Positions 6,843 to 14,971 of a stretch of DNA of 26,745 nucleotides are shown piece by piece. The notes under the pieces are model-generated. The model saw only the letters and a program-made list of their open reading frames with translations. It made no database searches and was not told the origin of the DNA. The stretch's first letter is position 1, and each line of letters starts with the position of its first letter. The stretch comes from a virus, in IMG/VR virus record IMGVR_UViG_3300017951_000098, positions 1 to 26,745 of that record; one strand, written 5' to 3'. A program made the position numbers and the translations under genes.

Positions 6843-8188
6843 GCTGTTTTCCTTAGTTCATTAAGTTTGTTGAGTACATTAAGTAAGTCTTCCATTCGTC
6901 CGAGTTTGGTTTGTAATTTGTCGTAGACATCAGGTTCCCAAGTGTCGCGAGCGGCAATCTGAATTACCTCGGTCTTAGCTGTTTGACCGGCACGGTAGAT
7001 CCGTCGATTGAACTGCTGATAATGCTCAGCGTTGTAAGTGGGTGATGCCCAGATAACTGATGTAGCGCGAGTTAACGTAAGACCGTGACCTGCAGACTGT
7101 GGATGTGCATACACAACCTGCAGCTGACCTGACTGCATGTGGTCAACGATGTCTTTGCGTTTGTTGGCAGGTGTGCTGCCGTCGATAAAGTCGTATTTAA
7201 TACCGGCTTGTTCTGACAGCTCGGTTAGCTTTTCGCGCTCGTGTCGCCAGTTGAATGCAACGAGCGAGTGCTCGCGTGCTTGCACAAGATCTAAAACTAG
7301 CTTGTAGCGGTCATCATGAACCGTAATAGGTGTGCCATGATCGTCGTAAATGGCACCAGTACACAGCTGTAAAAGCTTTTTGACTTTGGCACCTGCATGA
7401 ATTGCATTGATTGTGCCTTTGCCGGTGTACAGCACTGACTCATCAGCGAGCGTGTTGTATTGCTTGAGTATATTGGGTGGCAAGTTCACATACATGGTGT
7501 GGACAGATTGCTCTGGCATATCAAGACAAGCTTCCAAGGTGTATCGGATGTTGATGTCTTTAATAGCAGCAGCAACGATTTCCTGCGCTTCGGGCTTGTC
7601 GACCCACACATTGGCAAAGCCGTTGAACTGAGGAGTACAGACAGCGTTACGGAAACCATAGAACCGGTGACCGAGACGAACACCGTCATCGACTAGTAGG
7701 GTAGGGTGCCATACGTCAAGAATGGTATTGCTGTTAGGCGTACCGGACATAGCAATGCGGTACTCAAATAGCTTGACCAGTTTTGCCATGGCTTTGCTGC
7801 GCTGACTGTCTTTGTTTTTGAACGCTGTAAATTCGTCAATACAAATAGTGCTAAAGCCATCCAGTACGTCTGGGTTTTTAACCAACCACTTCACCGCGTC
7901 ATGGTTAGTGATAACGATATCTACGTCGGCTTTGAATGCGTCTGCCCGATTGCGGGCGTATGCGATGGAGTACTTTAGTTTCGGTTGAAACTTAGCGCAG
8001 TCGTCTCCCCAACTGGCTCCAAGGATGCTGAGTGGTGCAAGTACAAGAAGTTTGCCGTCATTCCGTTTGGCGTAAGCATCAAGGACAGAACGTGTTTTTC
8101 CTGTGCCGGGATCGCTTGTGATGAGAACTCTGGGGTTATTGAGAATGAAGTCGGTTGTTGCTTTTTGATGCTCAAAGGGTTTTTGCAT
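6839..8188 (-). CDS. SNF2-family superfamily 2 helicase/translocase
   Basis: A 449-aa two-lobed ATPase. Motif I is SDPGTGKT (25-32), motif II IDEF (117-120), motif III MSGTP (147-151); the C-terminal lobe has SLVAFNWRHEREKL, IDGSTPANKR and motif VI in the form QQFNRRIYRAGQ, with the RxYRxGQ typical of SNF2 enzymes. The length is that of the minimal phage SNF2 protein without extra domains. It probably remodels DNA or replication intermediates alongside the polymerase and nucleases of this operon. Only a weak GGAAAA ribosome site precedes the ATG. Confidence 0.92.
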   Translation of the reverse strand: MQKPFEHQKATTDFILNNPRVLITSDPGTGKTRSVLDAYAKRNDGKLLVLAPLSILGASWGDDCAKFQPKLKYSIAYARNRADAFKADVDIVITNHDAVKWLVKNPDVLDGFSTICIDEFTAFKNKDSQRSKAMAKLVKLFEYRIAMSGTPNSNTILDVWHPTLLVDDGVRLGHRFYGFRNAVCTPQFNGFANVWVDKPEAQEIVAAAIKDINIRYTLEACLDMPEQSVHTMYVNLPPNILKQYNTLADESVLYTGKGTINAIHAGAKVKKLLQLCTGAIYDDHGTPITVHDDRYKLVLDLVQAREHSLVAFNWRHEREKLTELSEQAGIKYDFIDGSTPANKRKDIVDHMQSGQLQVVYAHPQSAGHGLTLTRATSVIWASPTYNAEHYQQFNRRIYRAGQTAKTEVIQIAARDTWEPDVYDKLQTKLGRMEDLLNVLNKLNELRKTA

Positions 8189-8208
8189 TTTCTATTTTCC
8201 ATATCTGT

Positions 8209-8373
8209 TTACTTTTTTCCGATAACTTTTAATTTCTTTTCAGCTTCTTCAGTAGGTAATTCTTCAGGATCTGGTTCATCACTGGCGTATTCGTCAGGCG
8301 GTAAAAGCTGGATATGAAGAGTGCGGCCATCCCATTCATAGGCGTCGAGATTGATTTCGACTTTGATCCGCAT
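8209..8373 (-). CDS. 54-aa acidic protein
   Basis: ATG at 8373 follows AGGAGG with ideal spacing. The product starts MRIKVEINLDAYEWDGRTL and has a highly acidic middle (DEYASDEPDPEELPTEEAEK) with a lysine-rich tail. The beta-hairpin-like N-terminus plus acidic segment could make it a small inhibitor or DNA mimic, but no family is recognised. It directly precedes the helicase gene and follows an operator-like site at 8396-8410. Confidence 0.65.
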   Translation of the reverse strand: MRIKVEINLDAYEWDGRTLHIQLLPPDEYASDEPDPEELPTEEAEKKLKVIGKK

Positions 8374-8395
8374 GTGTCCTCCTGACTGCAGGCAT

Positions 8396-8410
8396 ATTAG
8401 CTATGCTAAT
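8396..8410 (-). promoter_or_regulatory. Operator-like site upstream of the 54-aa gene and helicase
   Basis: ATTAGCATAGCTAAT on the - strand is a perfect 6-3-6 palindrome, the most symmetric of the nine sites, and is followed by AT to give TAATAT. The -35 region 17 bp upstream (TCCAGC) is poor. It lies just after the stop of the Cys-rich gene and about 23 bp upstream of the start at 8373. Confidence 0.6.
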
Positions 8411-8411
8411 A

Positions 8412-9110
8412 TTAATGCTGGAAAAATACAACATTTTTGTCCTGAGATTCCCAGCATATAGTGCAAGTGGCGCAGCTTTTTACGTGCCCAGTTTGCTCAG
8501 GGCAGGCTAAATCGGTGCGTCCAAAATGCCAGTCGTCTGGTCCTCCTTGAACACATGATGTACTAAATAAAGTAGCAGTATCGTCCGAAAAGCGAACACG
8601 GCATCTCTCCTCATATTTTCGATTCATTTTGACTATTGAATAGCCGATTTGTGAAAAACTACGGTGGTGGGTATACCCATAAATATGCAGATTTGGGATG
8701 CTGTTTAGCATGCAACGCCACCATGCAACGTACTCTCTGCAGTAAAAGTCACCCAGTACATGCAGCCGGACCACGAAACCTGATTCATGTTTCATGGATA
8801 ATGCTTCAAGCTGGGATCGAAGTAGTGGTAGAAAATCTGGGTGGGTATGATCGTAACGGATCGCAAACGGCATGTTGTTACCGTAACAGTTGTCCCATTG
8901 CTCGCAGTAAGATGGGCAGCTGGTCCGTTCTTCGAGAGTCAGTGAGTACAAGGGCATTCCTTTCCAGCGACCTTTGGTAATGTAGTTACCTAGCTTTTTA
9001 TTATTTCTCCCCGACTTCAGCATGTTGTCGGCGGGCGGCTTGACGCTTTTTACGTATTTTGTCCTCAATCGACGGTTTGGGTTTGGACTGCTCGTGTCGA
9101 GTGATTTCAT
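8412..9110 (-). CDS. Cysteine-rich conserved phage protein (GP88-like)
   Basis: A 232-aa protein with a conserved-looking core: KKLGNYITKGRWKGMPLYSLTLEERTSCPSYCEQWDNCYGNNMPFA, then RLHVLGDFYCREYVAWW, IYGYTHH, VRFSDDT and a Cys-rich end (CVQGG, CPEQTGHVKSCATCTICW). The C-x3-C-x5-C block and later cysteines suggest a metal site. It resembles the phage GP88 family by motif memory; biochemical function is unknown. ATG at 9110 has AAGGA 8 nt upstream and gives a 110-bp overlap with the preceding gene; ATG 9023 is a shorter alternative without a ribosome site. Confidence 0.7.
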   Translation of the reverse strand: MKSLDTSSPNPNRRLRTKYVKSVKPPADNMLKSGRNNKKLGNYITKGRWKGMPLYSLTLEERTSCPSYCEQWDNCYGNNMPFAIRYDHTHPDFLPLLRSQLEALSMKHESGFVVRLHVLGDFYCREYVAWWRCMLNSIPNLHIYGYTHHRSFSQIGYSIVKMNRKYEERCRVRFSDDTATLFSTSCVQGGPDDWHFGRTDLACPEQTGHVKSCATCTICWESQDKNVVFFQH

Positions 9111-9315
9111 CGCATATTTCCTTAGCTAAGGCAGATTTTGTTTTGCGGTCATATTTTCCAACTACTTTTATATGACTGGGTTTGAGTTTGTATGTTGTCC
9201 AGAAAGCAGCTTCAGGTGGATCTGTCTTCAGTTTGTATTCGATGGTGGTACCGTCGTCTCTGGTGTAGAAACATCCTGGGATGCATCCGTCTCGGTCGAG
9301 GAGTCCTGTTGACAT
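9001..9315 (-). CDS. Hypothetical protein, 104 aa, basic C-terminus
   Basis: ATG at 9315 follows AAGGAGAG. The N-terminal half looks like a small beta domain (GCFYTRDDGTTIEYKLKTDPPEAAFWTTYKLKPSHIKVVGKYD); the C-terminal part is helical and very basic (SIEDKIRKKRQAARRQHAEVGEK), suggesting nucleic-acid contact. No family is recognised. Its end overlaps the N-terminal coding part of the Cys-rich gene by 110 bp. Confidence 0.6.
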   Translation of the reverse strand: MSTGLLDRDGCIPGCFYTRDDGTTIEYKLKTDPPEAAFWTTYKLKPSHIKVVGKYDRKTKSALAKEICDEITRHEQSKPKPSIEDKIRKKRQAARRQHAEVGEK

Positions 9316-9398
9316 TCTTGCTCTCTCCTTGCTTTCGCAATTGCTTTGAACAGAAAAAATATTTCAAGAACAGTCAATATTCTTGATAACCAAATCAT
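9228..9398 (-). CDS. 56-aa membrane-anchored peptide overlapping the next gene
   Basis: ATG at 9398 overlaps the stop of the upstream membrane-protein gene (ATGA) and has GGGGGA close upstream. The product begins with a hydrophobic anchor (MIWLSRILTVLEIFFLFKAIA) followed by a basic then Ser/Thr/Asp/Pro-rich tail (STETDASQDVSTPETTVPPSN). It extends 88 bp into the gene starting at 9315 in another frame. The anchored plus low-complexity tail layout is spanin-like, but no lipobox is seen and no lysis genes are nearby. It could also be a chance extension of a shorter peptide. Confidence 0.45.
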   Translation of the reverse strand: MIWLSRILTVLEIFFLFKAIAKARREQECQQDSSTETDASQDVSTPETTVPPSNTN

Positions 9399-9568
9399 TG
9401 ATCCCCCTTGTTGTGTCTTGTAAAAACAACGACTGCGACTGCGGCAAGAAAGAACACAGGCAGTACGAATGCGCTCAGCCCAACCATAAATAAATAGGTG
9501 AAATACATAAGCGTAAAAATAACGAGCGCAGCAATAACGTATTGCAGCGTTTGAAGTAGCTGTTTCAT
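9395..9568 (-). CDS. Small membrane protein, two transmembrane segments
   Basis: 57 aa from ATG 9568 (GAGG about 6 nt upstream). Two hydrophobic stretches (YVIAALVIFTLMYFTYLFMV and LSAFVLPVFFLAAVAVVVF) are followed by a short charged tail (TRHNKGDQ). A longer in-frame version starting at 9610 would run through the terminator hairpin and is not supported. It lies just downstream of that terminator, so it depends on read-through or a local promoter. A holin-like shape is possible but without supporting context. Confidence 0.6.
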   Translation of the reverse strand: MKQLLQTLQYVIAALVIFTLMYFTYLFMVGLSAFVLPVFFLAAVAVVVFTRHNKGDQ

Positions 9569-9581
9569 ATCAGCCTCACAT

Positions 9582-9608
9582 AAAAAAAGACCCCGCCGAA
9601 GCAGGGTC
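9582..9608 (-). terminator. Rho-independent terminator with UUCG loop
   Basis: On the - strand GACCCTGC-TTCG-GCGGGGTC folds as an 8-bp stem (one G-T pair) with a UUCG tetraloop and is followed by seven Ts. It lies downstream of the Cas4/RecB-like nuclease gene and should end much of the leftward transcription from that gene, separating it from the helicase block. Confidence 0.85.
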
Positions 9609-9653
9609 AAGGACCACTTTTAGGAGTTCTCCCGTGTCAGGGAGCTGGTCAGG

Positions 9654-10406
9654 CTATTCGACACCCCATGTACATGCGGGATCGTCACCTTGTCTGTAAG
9701 AGCACCATCGGCACGCCGACTTTGATGGCTTTGGCTCAAAATCAAATTCGCTTGTCATGCGTGTGGCACGAGCATGAAAGCCGGGGAAAAACGCCATAGC
9801 TTCGGCGCGGGTGTATGACTGCTTGGTTGTCTCAGCATGGTCGAGGTACCACAGCTCAGTCTGCACATATTCTAAATTCGAATACCGTATGAATGACGCA
9901 ATTGCGTAAAGCAGCGCTTGCTGTGAGTGACCAATTTCGTTACCAAACTTTTTGCCCGTTTTGTAATCGATGACACGGGCGCTGGTGTCTGAATCATGGA
10001 CTAGTGCATCAAGTTTGATGCGTGCCCATGTTCGGTTCTCTACCCAACCACAAGGTTGCCACTCTTCGGTAAATGCCCATTCACCTTCTAGCTCGACTTT
10101 TGCCTCAGCAAAAAGATGGCGCAACTCTTCAAACTCAGCTTTAAACTTCTTTAGTGAGTCAGGAAATTCGCCTAGTGTGCCGTTAACATAGTCTTCGGCT
10201 TCTTGGTGTATTTGAGAACCACGGTCAGCTGCCGGGCTAGAAGGCTCCGGTATGCGTTTTACTCGCGATAGGAATGTGCGATAGGGGCACTCTTCAAAGA
10301 CTTTTAACGCAGAGTAAGACCAAGCGGTGACTGGTCCTAGTGGAGTTTTGTCTATAAAGAGGCTATCTGCGTCTGGTCGTGCGTCTTGCGTAATAACAGA
10401 ATTCAT
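9654..10406 (-). CDS. Cas4/RecB-like PD-(D/E)XK exonuclease with probable Fe-S cluster
   Basis: A 250-aa nuclease of the PDDEXK_1 group. Motifs: SYSALKVFEECPYRTFL (C40), RGSQIHQEAEDYV (H67), KLDALVHD (D133), VIDYKTGK (D147, K149), SQQALLYA (Q-x3-LY), and CRWCSYR...C near the end (C232, C235, C245). The four cysteines match the Fe-S ligand pattern of Cas4/AddB-type nucleases. It likely resects DNA ends in recombination-dependent replication. The ATG has only a weak ribosome site; an operator-like site lies 25 bp upstream. Confidence 0.88.
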   Translation of the reverse strand: MNSVITQDARPDADSLFIDKTPLGPVTAWSYSALKVFEECPYRTFLSRVKRIPEPSSPAADRGSQIHQEAEDYVNGTLGEFPDSLKKFKAEFEELRHLFAEAKVELEGEWAFTEEWQPCGWVENRTWARIKLDALVHDSDTSARVIDYKTGKKFGNEIGHSQQALLYAIASFIRYSNLEYVQTELWYLDHAETTKQSYTRAEAMAFFPGFHARATRMTSEFDFEPKPSKSACRWCSYRQGDDPACTWGVE

Positions 10407-10430
10407 ATTGATACCAGCCGTTTAGCAGCT

Positions 10431-10445
10431 ATTAGTGTAGCTAAT
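10431..10445 (+). promoter_or_regulatory. Operator-like site between primase-helicase and nuclease genes
   Basis: ATTAGTGTAGCTAAT on the + strand (ATTAGCTACACTAAT on the gene strand, continuing to TAATAG). It covers the stop codon of the primase-helicase gene and lies 25 bp upstream of the nuclease start. No convincing -35 is seen at 17 bp. Confidence 0.55.
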
Positions 10446-12933
10446 TATTATGTTTATGCAAGAGCACAGAATCTTGTTCTTTGAAATAAACGTTAATTAA
10501 ATTTTGTATTTTAAGATCGTCAGTATGCCAAGTGACTTCTACTCCTCGCATTGGATGCGATGAGGAGTCGGCGTTTGCAGGTCTTTTACGAACGGTTGTA
10601 ATGTTGTTCCGCTGCAGCCGTTTTCTAAACTCATGCAACGACAACTTTGCATCAGCGTATACATTGAATACATTTCTAAAATGATCGACGGGTATTAATG
10701 AAGGTACCTTTTGGTGGGCGTTGGATATCCATAGCTTGATACTCCGTTGCGCTGCGTCAATAGCGCCGCTGTTCATGACATCAGTAACATTGATATCCAA
10801 TACCTCACTGAAGTATTCAATGTTGCCGTCTCGAATGGCGTCACAGTACTCCTCGAAAACAGACAGTGATGCTGTTTTCATCATTACTTTTGCTTCATTA
10901 TCGATAGGCATACGGACAAGTGTTTCGTCGTATTTAAACGTCGCAAGCGCACCCGCAAAATGCAGCAGCTCGCGGGGTATAAGTTTATCCATTGTAGATA
11001 CTAGTTTTGGGTGCGCTTCAATCAGCTTTCTTTCTTGACGAGGGGCAATGTTGTAGCGCCTGTCGCCTGGTTCTATACGAACTGCGTCAACGTGGTTTGT
11101 TAAGAAGATAAAGCTTGTGTAGTTAGGTACTTCTACCTGATTGCTTCGCATCTTACGAATGGTGACGCTTGGCTCAGTAATCTGATTTTTGAGTTTGTTT
11201 GCAACTTTTTGCATAGCAGCGCTGCTTGCCATGTGAAACTCATCAACTACACATAACAAAGCTGTCTGTAAGTAAGAGTTAAACTGCTCTTCAAGGTTCT
11301 CTAGGGTTTTGACAGGTGCTTGATCTTCGCTAAATAACGGTCGCAGAACAGAGTATGCAAAGACACCTTTACCTGTACCGGGTACGCCGCTGAGTACCCA
11401 TGCTGTCTTAGCTTTCTTTTTGGTTTGATAAATGTAAGCAAGCCAGTTTACAAACCGTTCTACTTCTTGGTCGCCATCCCCCAGTATGTGTTTGAGCAGT
11501 GTATAGATAGTCGGGCACCGCTCTTGTATTTTGCAAGCATATCCTATGCTCAGCGGCTCTTCTGGTGGAATAGCGTTGAGCATGTACATAGTTCGTCGAA
11601 ACGTGTTGATCCGGTATGGCATTGTTTTCAAGTCAACACTTGGGCCGTCATGAGTTGGATCAAATGCCATATTTGCATCTGGCACAAAGTCGGGAGAAGG
11701 GCGTCCATGAGTTCGCATAAACCCTTCTATTGAGCTTGGGGATGTAGGCTTTAGCTCAGTAAATTCATTAAGGTTTGGATCAAACAACCCGTTCCAATAC
11801 ACGTCGGTGTTAAAATCCCGAAAAACAACTGGGTATTCAGGGCGACCTTCTTTCTTCATTTCATCTTCAAACACGTCGAAGATTGATTGATAAAAATCAG
11901 CGTCGGCTTTTTCAATCAAAAAGATTGGCTCGCCTTTAAAGTTGTACATGTACACTGGGTTGTTCAAGTTGAACCAGTAAGCATTGCTGTCGCCGCCGTT
12001 GATGTTGCAGCGTATGTAAGGCGCAGTATTAATGTCTGCAATGCTAATAGACATTTTGTCTGGGTTGAGCAGGACTTCTTCTGATCGATCATCGACCTGC
12101 ATGACTTTTATTTTTTCTTCTTTCTTTGACAATCCGGCTTTTTGACGCAGTTCGTTTTTAAACTTCTGCGATCTGTCATACATAGCCTGTGCGCTAAGAT
12201 GAGCCATAGTGCCAAGATCAAAGGCATCGTAGCTTTTCTTCACCAAAATAATGCGATCATTTGGTGCGTTAAACGGGTCAACAGTAGGGTTATCAAAAGA
12301 TGGGGGCGCGATAAACAAGATTTTGCTGTTGTCTGCGACTGATGTGTCTAAGCCGTACTTGAGCGACTGCCCGTTAGCCGATAATTCGATTTGGTCAGCA
12401 AACACTTTTTGTGTGTAATTGACTTGCTGCAGCCACAACTTGAGTGTTTTAGGTGGCATAGGCACTTTTAACACCATAAAAATGTGCATGCTGACCGTGT
12501 TGTTTTTTAAGCCTAGACTCGACGACGCTTGTGCAATGTAGCTAATGTGCTGTAACTCGGCAGGCAGCAATGCCACCAGTTCTTCAGCCATGGTTTGCAG
12601 TTTTGCGGCATCGATGTCTCGAAATGATAAGGCGTCAAGTGTTGCTAATGCGATGCCGTCAAAGTCGAGAGCTAAAAACTGGGTCAAGCCTGCGCGATCT
12701 GTAGCACCTGCACGGCTTTCGTCTTGCAATTGCTTACGTAGATTGCCTTTTAGTAAGCAATGGCCTTTTGCGGCATGGTCCACAATAGCCTGATGCATGT
12801 CGTCGATGCATGTTGCATGAATTTCATGACTGTTGAAGTTCTTAACGTGTGGGTAAGGGCAAAATTTGTTTTCTGAAGTGAAGTGTTTACTCAATGGAAG
12901 GCCGTTTGATGCCTCCAAAAATGTAAGCTTCAT
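10441..12933 (-). CDS. D5-like primase / superfamily 3 helicase
   Basis: An 830-aa replication protein. The N-terminal third contains LALDFDGIA (near residue 90), a DxD-type acidic motif as in archaeo-eukaryotic primases, followed by SMHIFMVL. The C-terminal part is an SF3/D5 helicase: Walker A SGVPGTGKG (about 513-521), Walker B LLCVVDEFHM (about 560), sensor segment FIFLTNHVDAVRIEPGDRRYNI. It should open the origin and prime DNA for the family A polymerase encoded just upstream. AGGAG precedes the ATG by 9 nt. A promoter with an operator-like site lies directly before it. Confidence 0.9.
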   Translation of the reverse strand: MKLTFLEASNGLPLSKHFTSENKFCPYPHVKNFNSHEIHATCIDDMHQAIVDHAAKGHCLLKGNLRKQLQDESRAGATDRAGLTQFLALDFDGIALATLDALSFRDIDAAKLQTMAEELVALLPAELQHISYIAQASSSLGLKNNTVSMHIFMVLKVPMPPKTLKLWLQQVNYTQKVFADQIELSANGQSLKYGLDTSVADNSKILFIAPPSFDNPTVDPFNAPNDRIILVKKSYDAFDLGTMAHLSAQAMYDRSQKFKNELRQKAGLSKKEEKIKVMQVDDRSEEVLLNPDKMSISIADINTAPYIRCNINGGDSNAYWFNLNNPVYMYNFKGEPIFLIEKADADFYQSIFDVFEDEMKKEGRPEYPVVFRDFNTDVYWNGLFDPNLNEFTELKPTSPSSIEGFMRTHGRPSPDFVPDANMAFDPTHDGPSVDLKTMPYRINTFRRTMYMLNAIPPEEPLSIGYACKIQERCPTIYTLLKHILGDGDQEVERFVNWLAYIYQTKKKAKTAWVLSGVPGTGKGVFAYSVLRPLFSEDQAPVKTLENLEEQFNSYLQTALLCVVDEFHMASSAAMQKVANKLKNQITEPSVTIRKMRSNQVEVPNYTSFIFLTNHVDAVRIEPGDRRYNIAPRQERKLIEAHPKLVSTMDKLIPRELLHFAGALATFKYDETLVRMPIDNEAKVMMKTASLSVFEEYCDAIRDGNIEYFSEVLDINVTDVMNSGAIDAAQRSIKLWISNAHQKVPSLIPVDHFRNVFNVYADAKLSLHEFRKRLQRNNITTVRKRPANADSSSHPMRGVEVTWHTDDLKIQNLINVYFKEQDSVLLHKHNN

Positions 12934-12949
12934 GCAGGTAGTCTCCTAA

Positions 12950-12978
12950 ATATTACCTGGACTAATAACGTTAGTCAC
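12950..12978 (-). promoter_or_regulatory. Promoter-operator before primase-helicase gene
   Basis: The - strand has GTGACT (12978-12973), a 17-bp spacer and TAATAT (12955-12950). The operator-like site ATTAGTCCAGGTAAT (12966-12952) covers the spacer end and the -10. The extra half-site GTTAG at 12970-12974 on the + strand forms a second partial palindrome (ACTAATAACGTTAGT, 12961-12975). The promoter overlaps the end of the csrA-like gene. Confidence 0.6.
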
Positions 12979-13147
12979 TTTTTTTGGGTGATTTGTGCCG
13001 AATTATCCGAACCGATGGGTCTGCTTCAAAAGTTAAACGAACTTGGTTTCGATCTATTTTTCCTACAGAGATGACAGCAATATCTTCATCTTCTTTTTTC
13101 AAAGTGATCTTGTCGGCGGTCTTTTGTGTTAACACGAGTCGGGACAT
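12971..13147 (-). CDS. csrA: CsrA/RsmA-like translational regulator
   Basis: A 58-aa protein, close to the usual 61 aa of CsrA. It begins MSRLVLTQKTADKITL and continues IAVISVGKIDRNQVRLTFEAD then PSVRIIRHK, aligning over its length with the CsrA pattern (LxLTRRxGE..., NQVRxGxxAPxxVxVxRxE). The NQVR core strand and the RNA-contacting Arg near the C-terminus (equivalent of E. coli R44, here R50) are present; the first-strand R6 is replaced by Gln. ATG lies 3 nt after the polymerase stop with only a weak AAGTGA upstream, implying translational coupling. It may bind GGA motifs in phage or host mRNA leaders. Confidence 0.8.
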   Translation of the reverse strand: MSRLVLTQKTADKITLKKEDEDIAVISVGKIDRNQVRLTFEADPSVRIIRHKSPKKSD

Positions 13148-13150
13148 GCA

Positions 13151-14971
13151 TCACTTACTGTAGTTGGTGGCATAACCGCCTTCAGCGTCTAAGGGCAAGT
13201 CAGGTGCCCAAATTGGAGGCGTGCAAAGAGTATTGATAACCTGTGACATTGTAACATCAGGCTCCTTGTCAGAGCCAATCAAAACGACCTCATCATGGAC
13301 TGTGAGAGCAACGGCTGCGTCTGGAAGCTTTTGTTCAAGACGAAGCATGGCGTCTGTAATAACAATCCGTGATAAGGCTTGCACGACATTTTCGGCCAGT
13401 CTGCCACCATACGTTTTTTCAAGCCCGTTGCGCCCTGTGTAAACAAGTTGTCCGTCCTGTAGAGTTAAACCTTTGTATTTGAGCCACATTTTATTAGGCA
13501 GCTGAATATTGCCCTGATCGAAAAGCAACACGCGAAACGGCAGCGCTGGCTGGTTGTGTTGCAGGGACATCATTAGGAAATTTTCTAGGCGTCGCCACAG
13601 CAGGGGGATTTTGGCGTATGACTGTCGGTATTTTGTGACAACAGCAGCGGCTTCAGCGTCTGTAAATTCCAATGAAGGACCGCCTGCGCCCGATGCTAGG
13701 GTGGCTTTGAACTTTTTAGCCCCCATGCCATACCCAAGACCAAGGATTGCTGTTTTGCCAACAAACCGTTCTGTTGGGTCATCGGCCTTATTAATCGGGC
13801 GGTTGTACACAGTTGAGGCAAAGTTGGAGTAAATGTCATCTCCGTGGGCAAACTGTGCCAGCAAATCGTCTTGGTCTGCGAGCCATGCCAGCATGCGTGC
13901 TTCAATGTTGCTCAGGTCTGCAACATAAACCAGCTCCCCCGGTGGCGCGACAAGACATTTCCGCAGCTCACTGCCGCGTGGCAAATTCTGTAGATTTAGC
14001 TTTTCGGTGCCGCCAAAACGCCCTGTATGCGCCGCGTAATAACGAAGTGGGGCGGGGAGAGTGTTGTTGACTGGGTCTGCTGCTGCCAAAAACCGTGAGG
14101 CTCGGGTCTCATTAATGCGCGACTTGACCGCTGTGCGCCCGTCCCAAATGTGTTGTAGGTCAGGATACATTTCACACATTTGCTTCCACCCCGCATCGTT
14201 TTTACCCAAGGCAGGTATGGATTGGCCTGTTGTGGGGCTGATTTTTGTTGGCACGCTGATGTCATGGTCTGCTTGCAACACGGCAGTAAACTTTTGATTC
14301 GAAGCCAATACATCACGCGTGTAGCCTGATGCATGAATCGCTGCTTCACTCGCCATGACTTCTGCTTCATGGTACGTAGTCAAGCGTTCCCTATCGATTC
14401 GCAGCGTTGGTTCGCAAAACATGCGCGTCGTTAAGTCGATTAAATCCAGCTCTGACTGTGGAAATGCCTCATAAAGCTGTTTGTAAATAGCATATGTCAG
14501 CGCTACGTCTTGTATGCAGTAGCCTGCAATTTGGTCTTCAATATCGGGAGGGAGGTCGACAATGCCTTTTGCGTTGATCAGCTCGTCGCCTTTACGCATG
14601 GTATTGTCGTGTGGGAAGCAGCGTTCAGCCGTGGCACGCAGTGATGCAGACATTCCCGGCCAGTAGCCACGGGACATTGCTGCAGTATCTAGGTAATAAG
14701 CGGGGCGATAGCCATAATAGTGTGTCAAAACAAAACCGTCGAAAGGTGTGTTATGACACAGTAAGTGTATGTCATTCCAATCAAACTCGGCGAGTGCATC
14801 GGTGACTTCATCTTCACCAACCCAATATGGTTCGCCGTCGTTTACCTGAAGACCAACCCCCCACACTTTAAATTCAGGAGCGCGCACATACTCCATCGTG
14901 GTAATTTTTGTCAGGGAAAGCTTGGTGTCGTAGTAGGTTTCAAAATCAAGAGTCAGGAGCATCTTGCTCAC
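13151..14971 (-). CDS. Family A DNA polymerase with 3'-5' exonuclease
   Basis: A 606-aa replicative polymerase. Exonuclease motifs: LTLDFETYY (D9, E11), HNTPFDGF (N74, D78), YCIQDVALTY (D155). Polymerase motif A is VADLSNIEAR (D352), motif B RFVGKTAILGLGYGMG (K406, Y414), motif C LTVHDEVVL. There is no 5'-3' exonuclease domain. The GTG at 14971 is preferred because GAGGT lies 7 nt upstream; ATG 14962 is an alternative. A longer frame up to 15028 lacks a ribosome site and is not conserved-looking. It overlaps the upstream gene by 26 bp. Confidence 0.92.
   Translation of the reverse strand: MSKMLLTLDFETYYDTKLSLTKITTMEYVRAPEFKVWGVGLQVNDGEPYWVGEDEVTDALAEFDWNDIHLLCHNTPFDGFVLTHYYGYRPAYYLDTAAMSRGYWPGMSASLRATAERCFPHDNTMRKGDELINAKGIVDLPPDIEDQIAGYCIQDVALTYAIYKQLYEAFPQSELDLIDLTTRMFCEPTLRIDRERLTTYHEAEVMASEAAIHASGYTRDVLASNQKFTAVLQADHDISVPTKISPTTGQSIPALGKNDAGWKQMCEMYPDLQHIWDGRTAVKSRINETRASRFLAAADPVNNTLPAPLRYYAAHTGRFGGTEKLNLQNLPRGSELRKCLVAPPGELVYVADLSNIEARMLAWLADQDDLLAQFAHGDDIYSNFASTVYNRPINKADDPTERFVGKTAILGLGYGMGAKKFKATLASGAGGPSLEFTDAEAAAVVTKYRQSYAKIPLLWRRLENFLMMSLQHNQPALPFRVLLFDQGNIQLPNKMWLKYKGLTLQDGQLVYTGRNGLEKTYGGRLAENVVQALSRIVITDAMLRLEQKLPDAAVALTVHDEVVLIGSDKEPDVTMSQVINTLCTPPIWAPDLPLDAEGGYATNYSK

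Noticed and set aside
12034-12048. GTCTGCAATGCTAAT in the primase-helicase gene
   Set aside because: Two mismatches to the operator consensus and mid-gene location.
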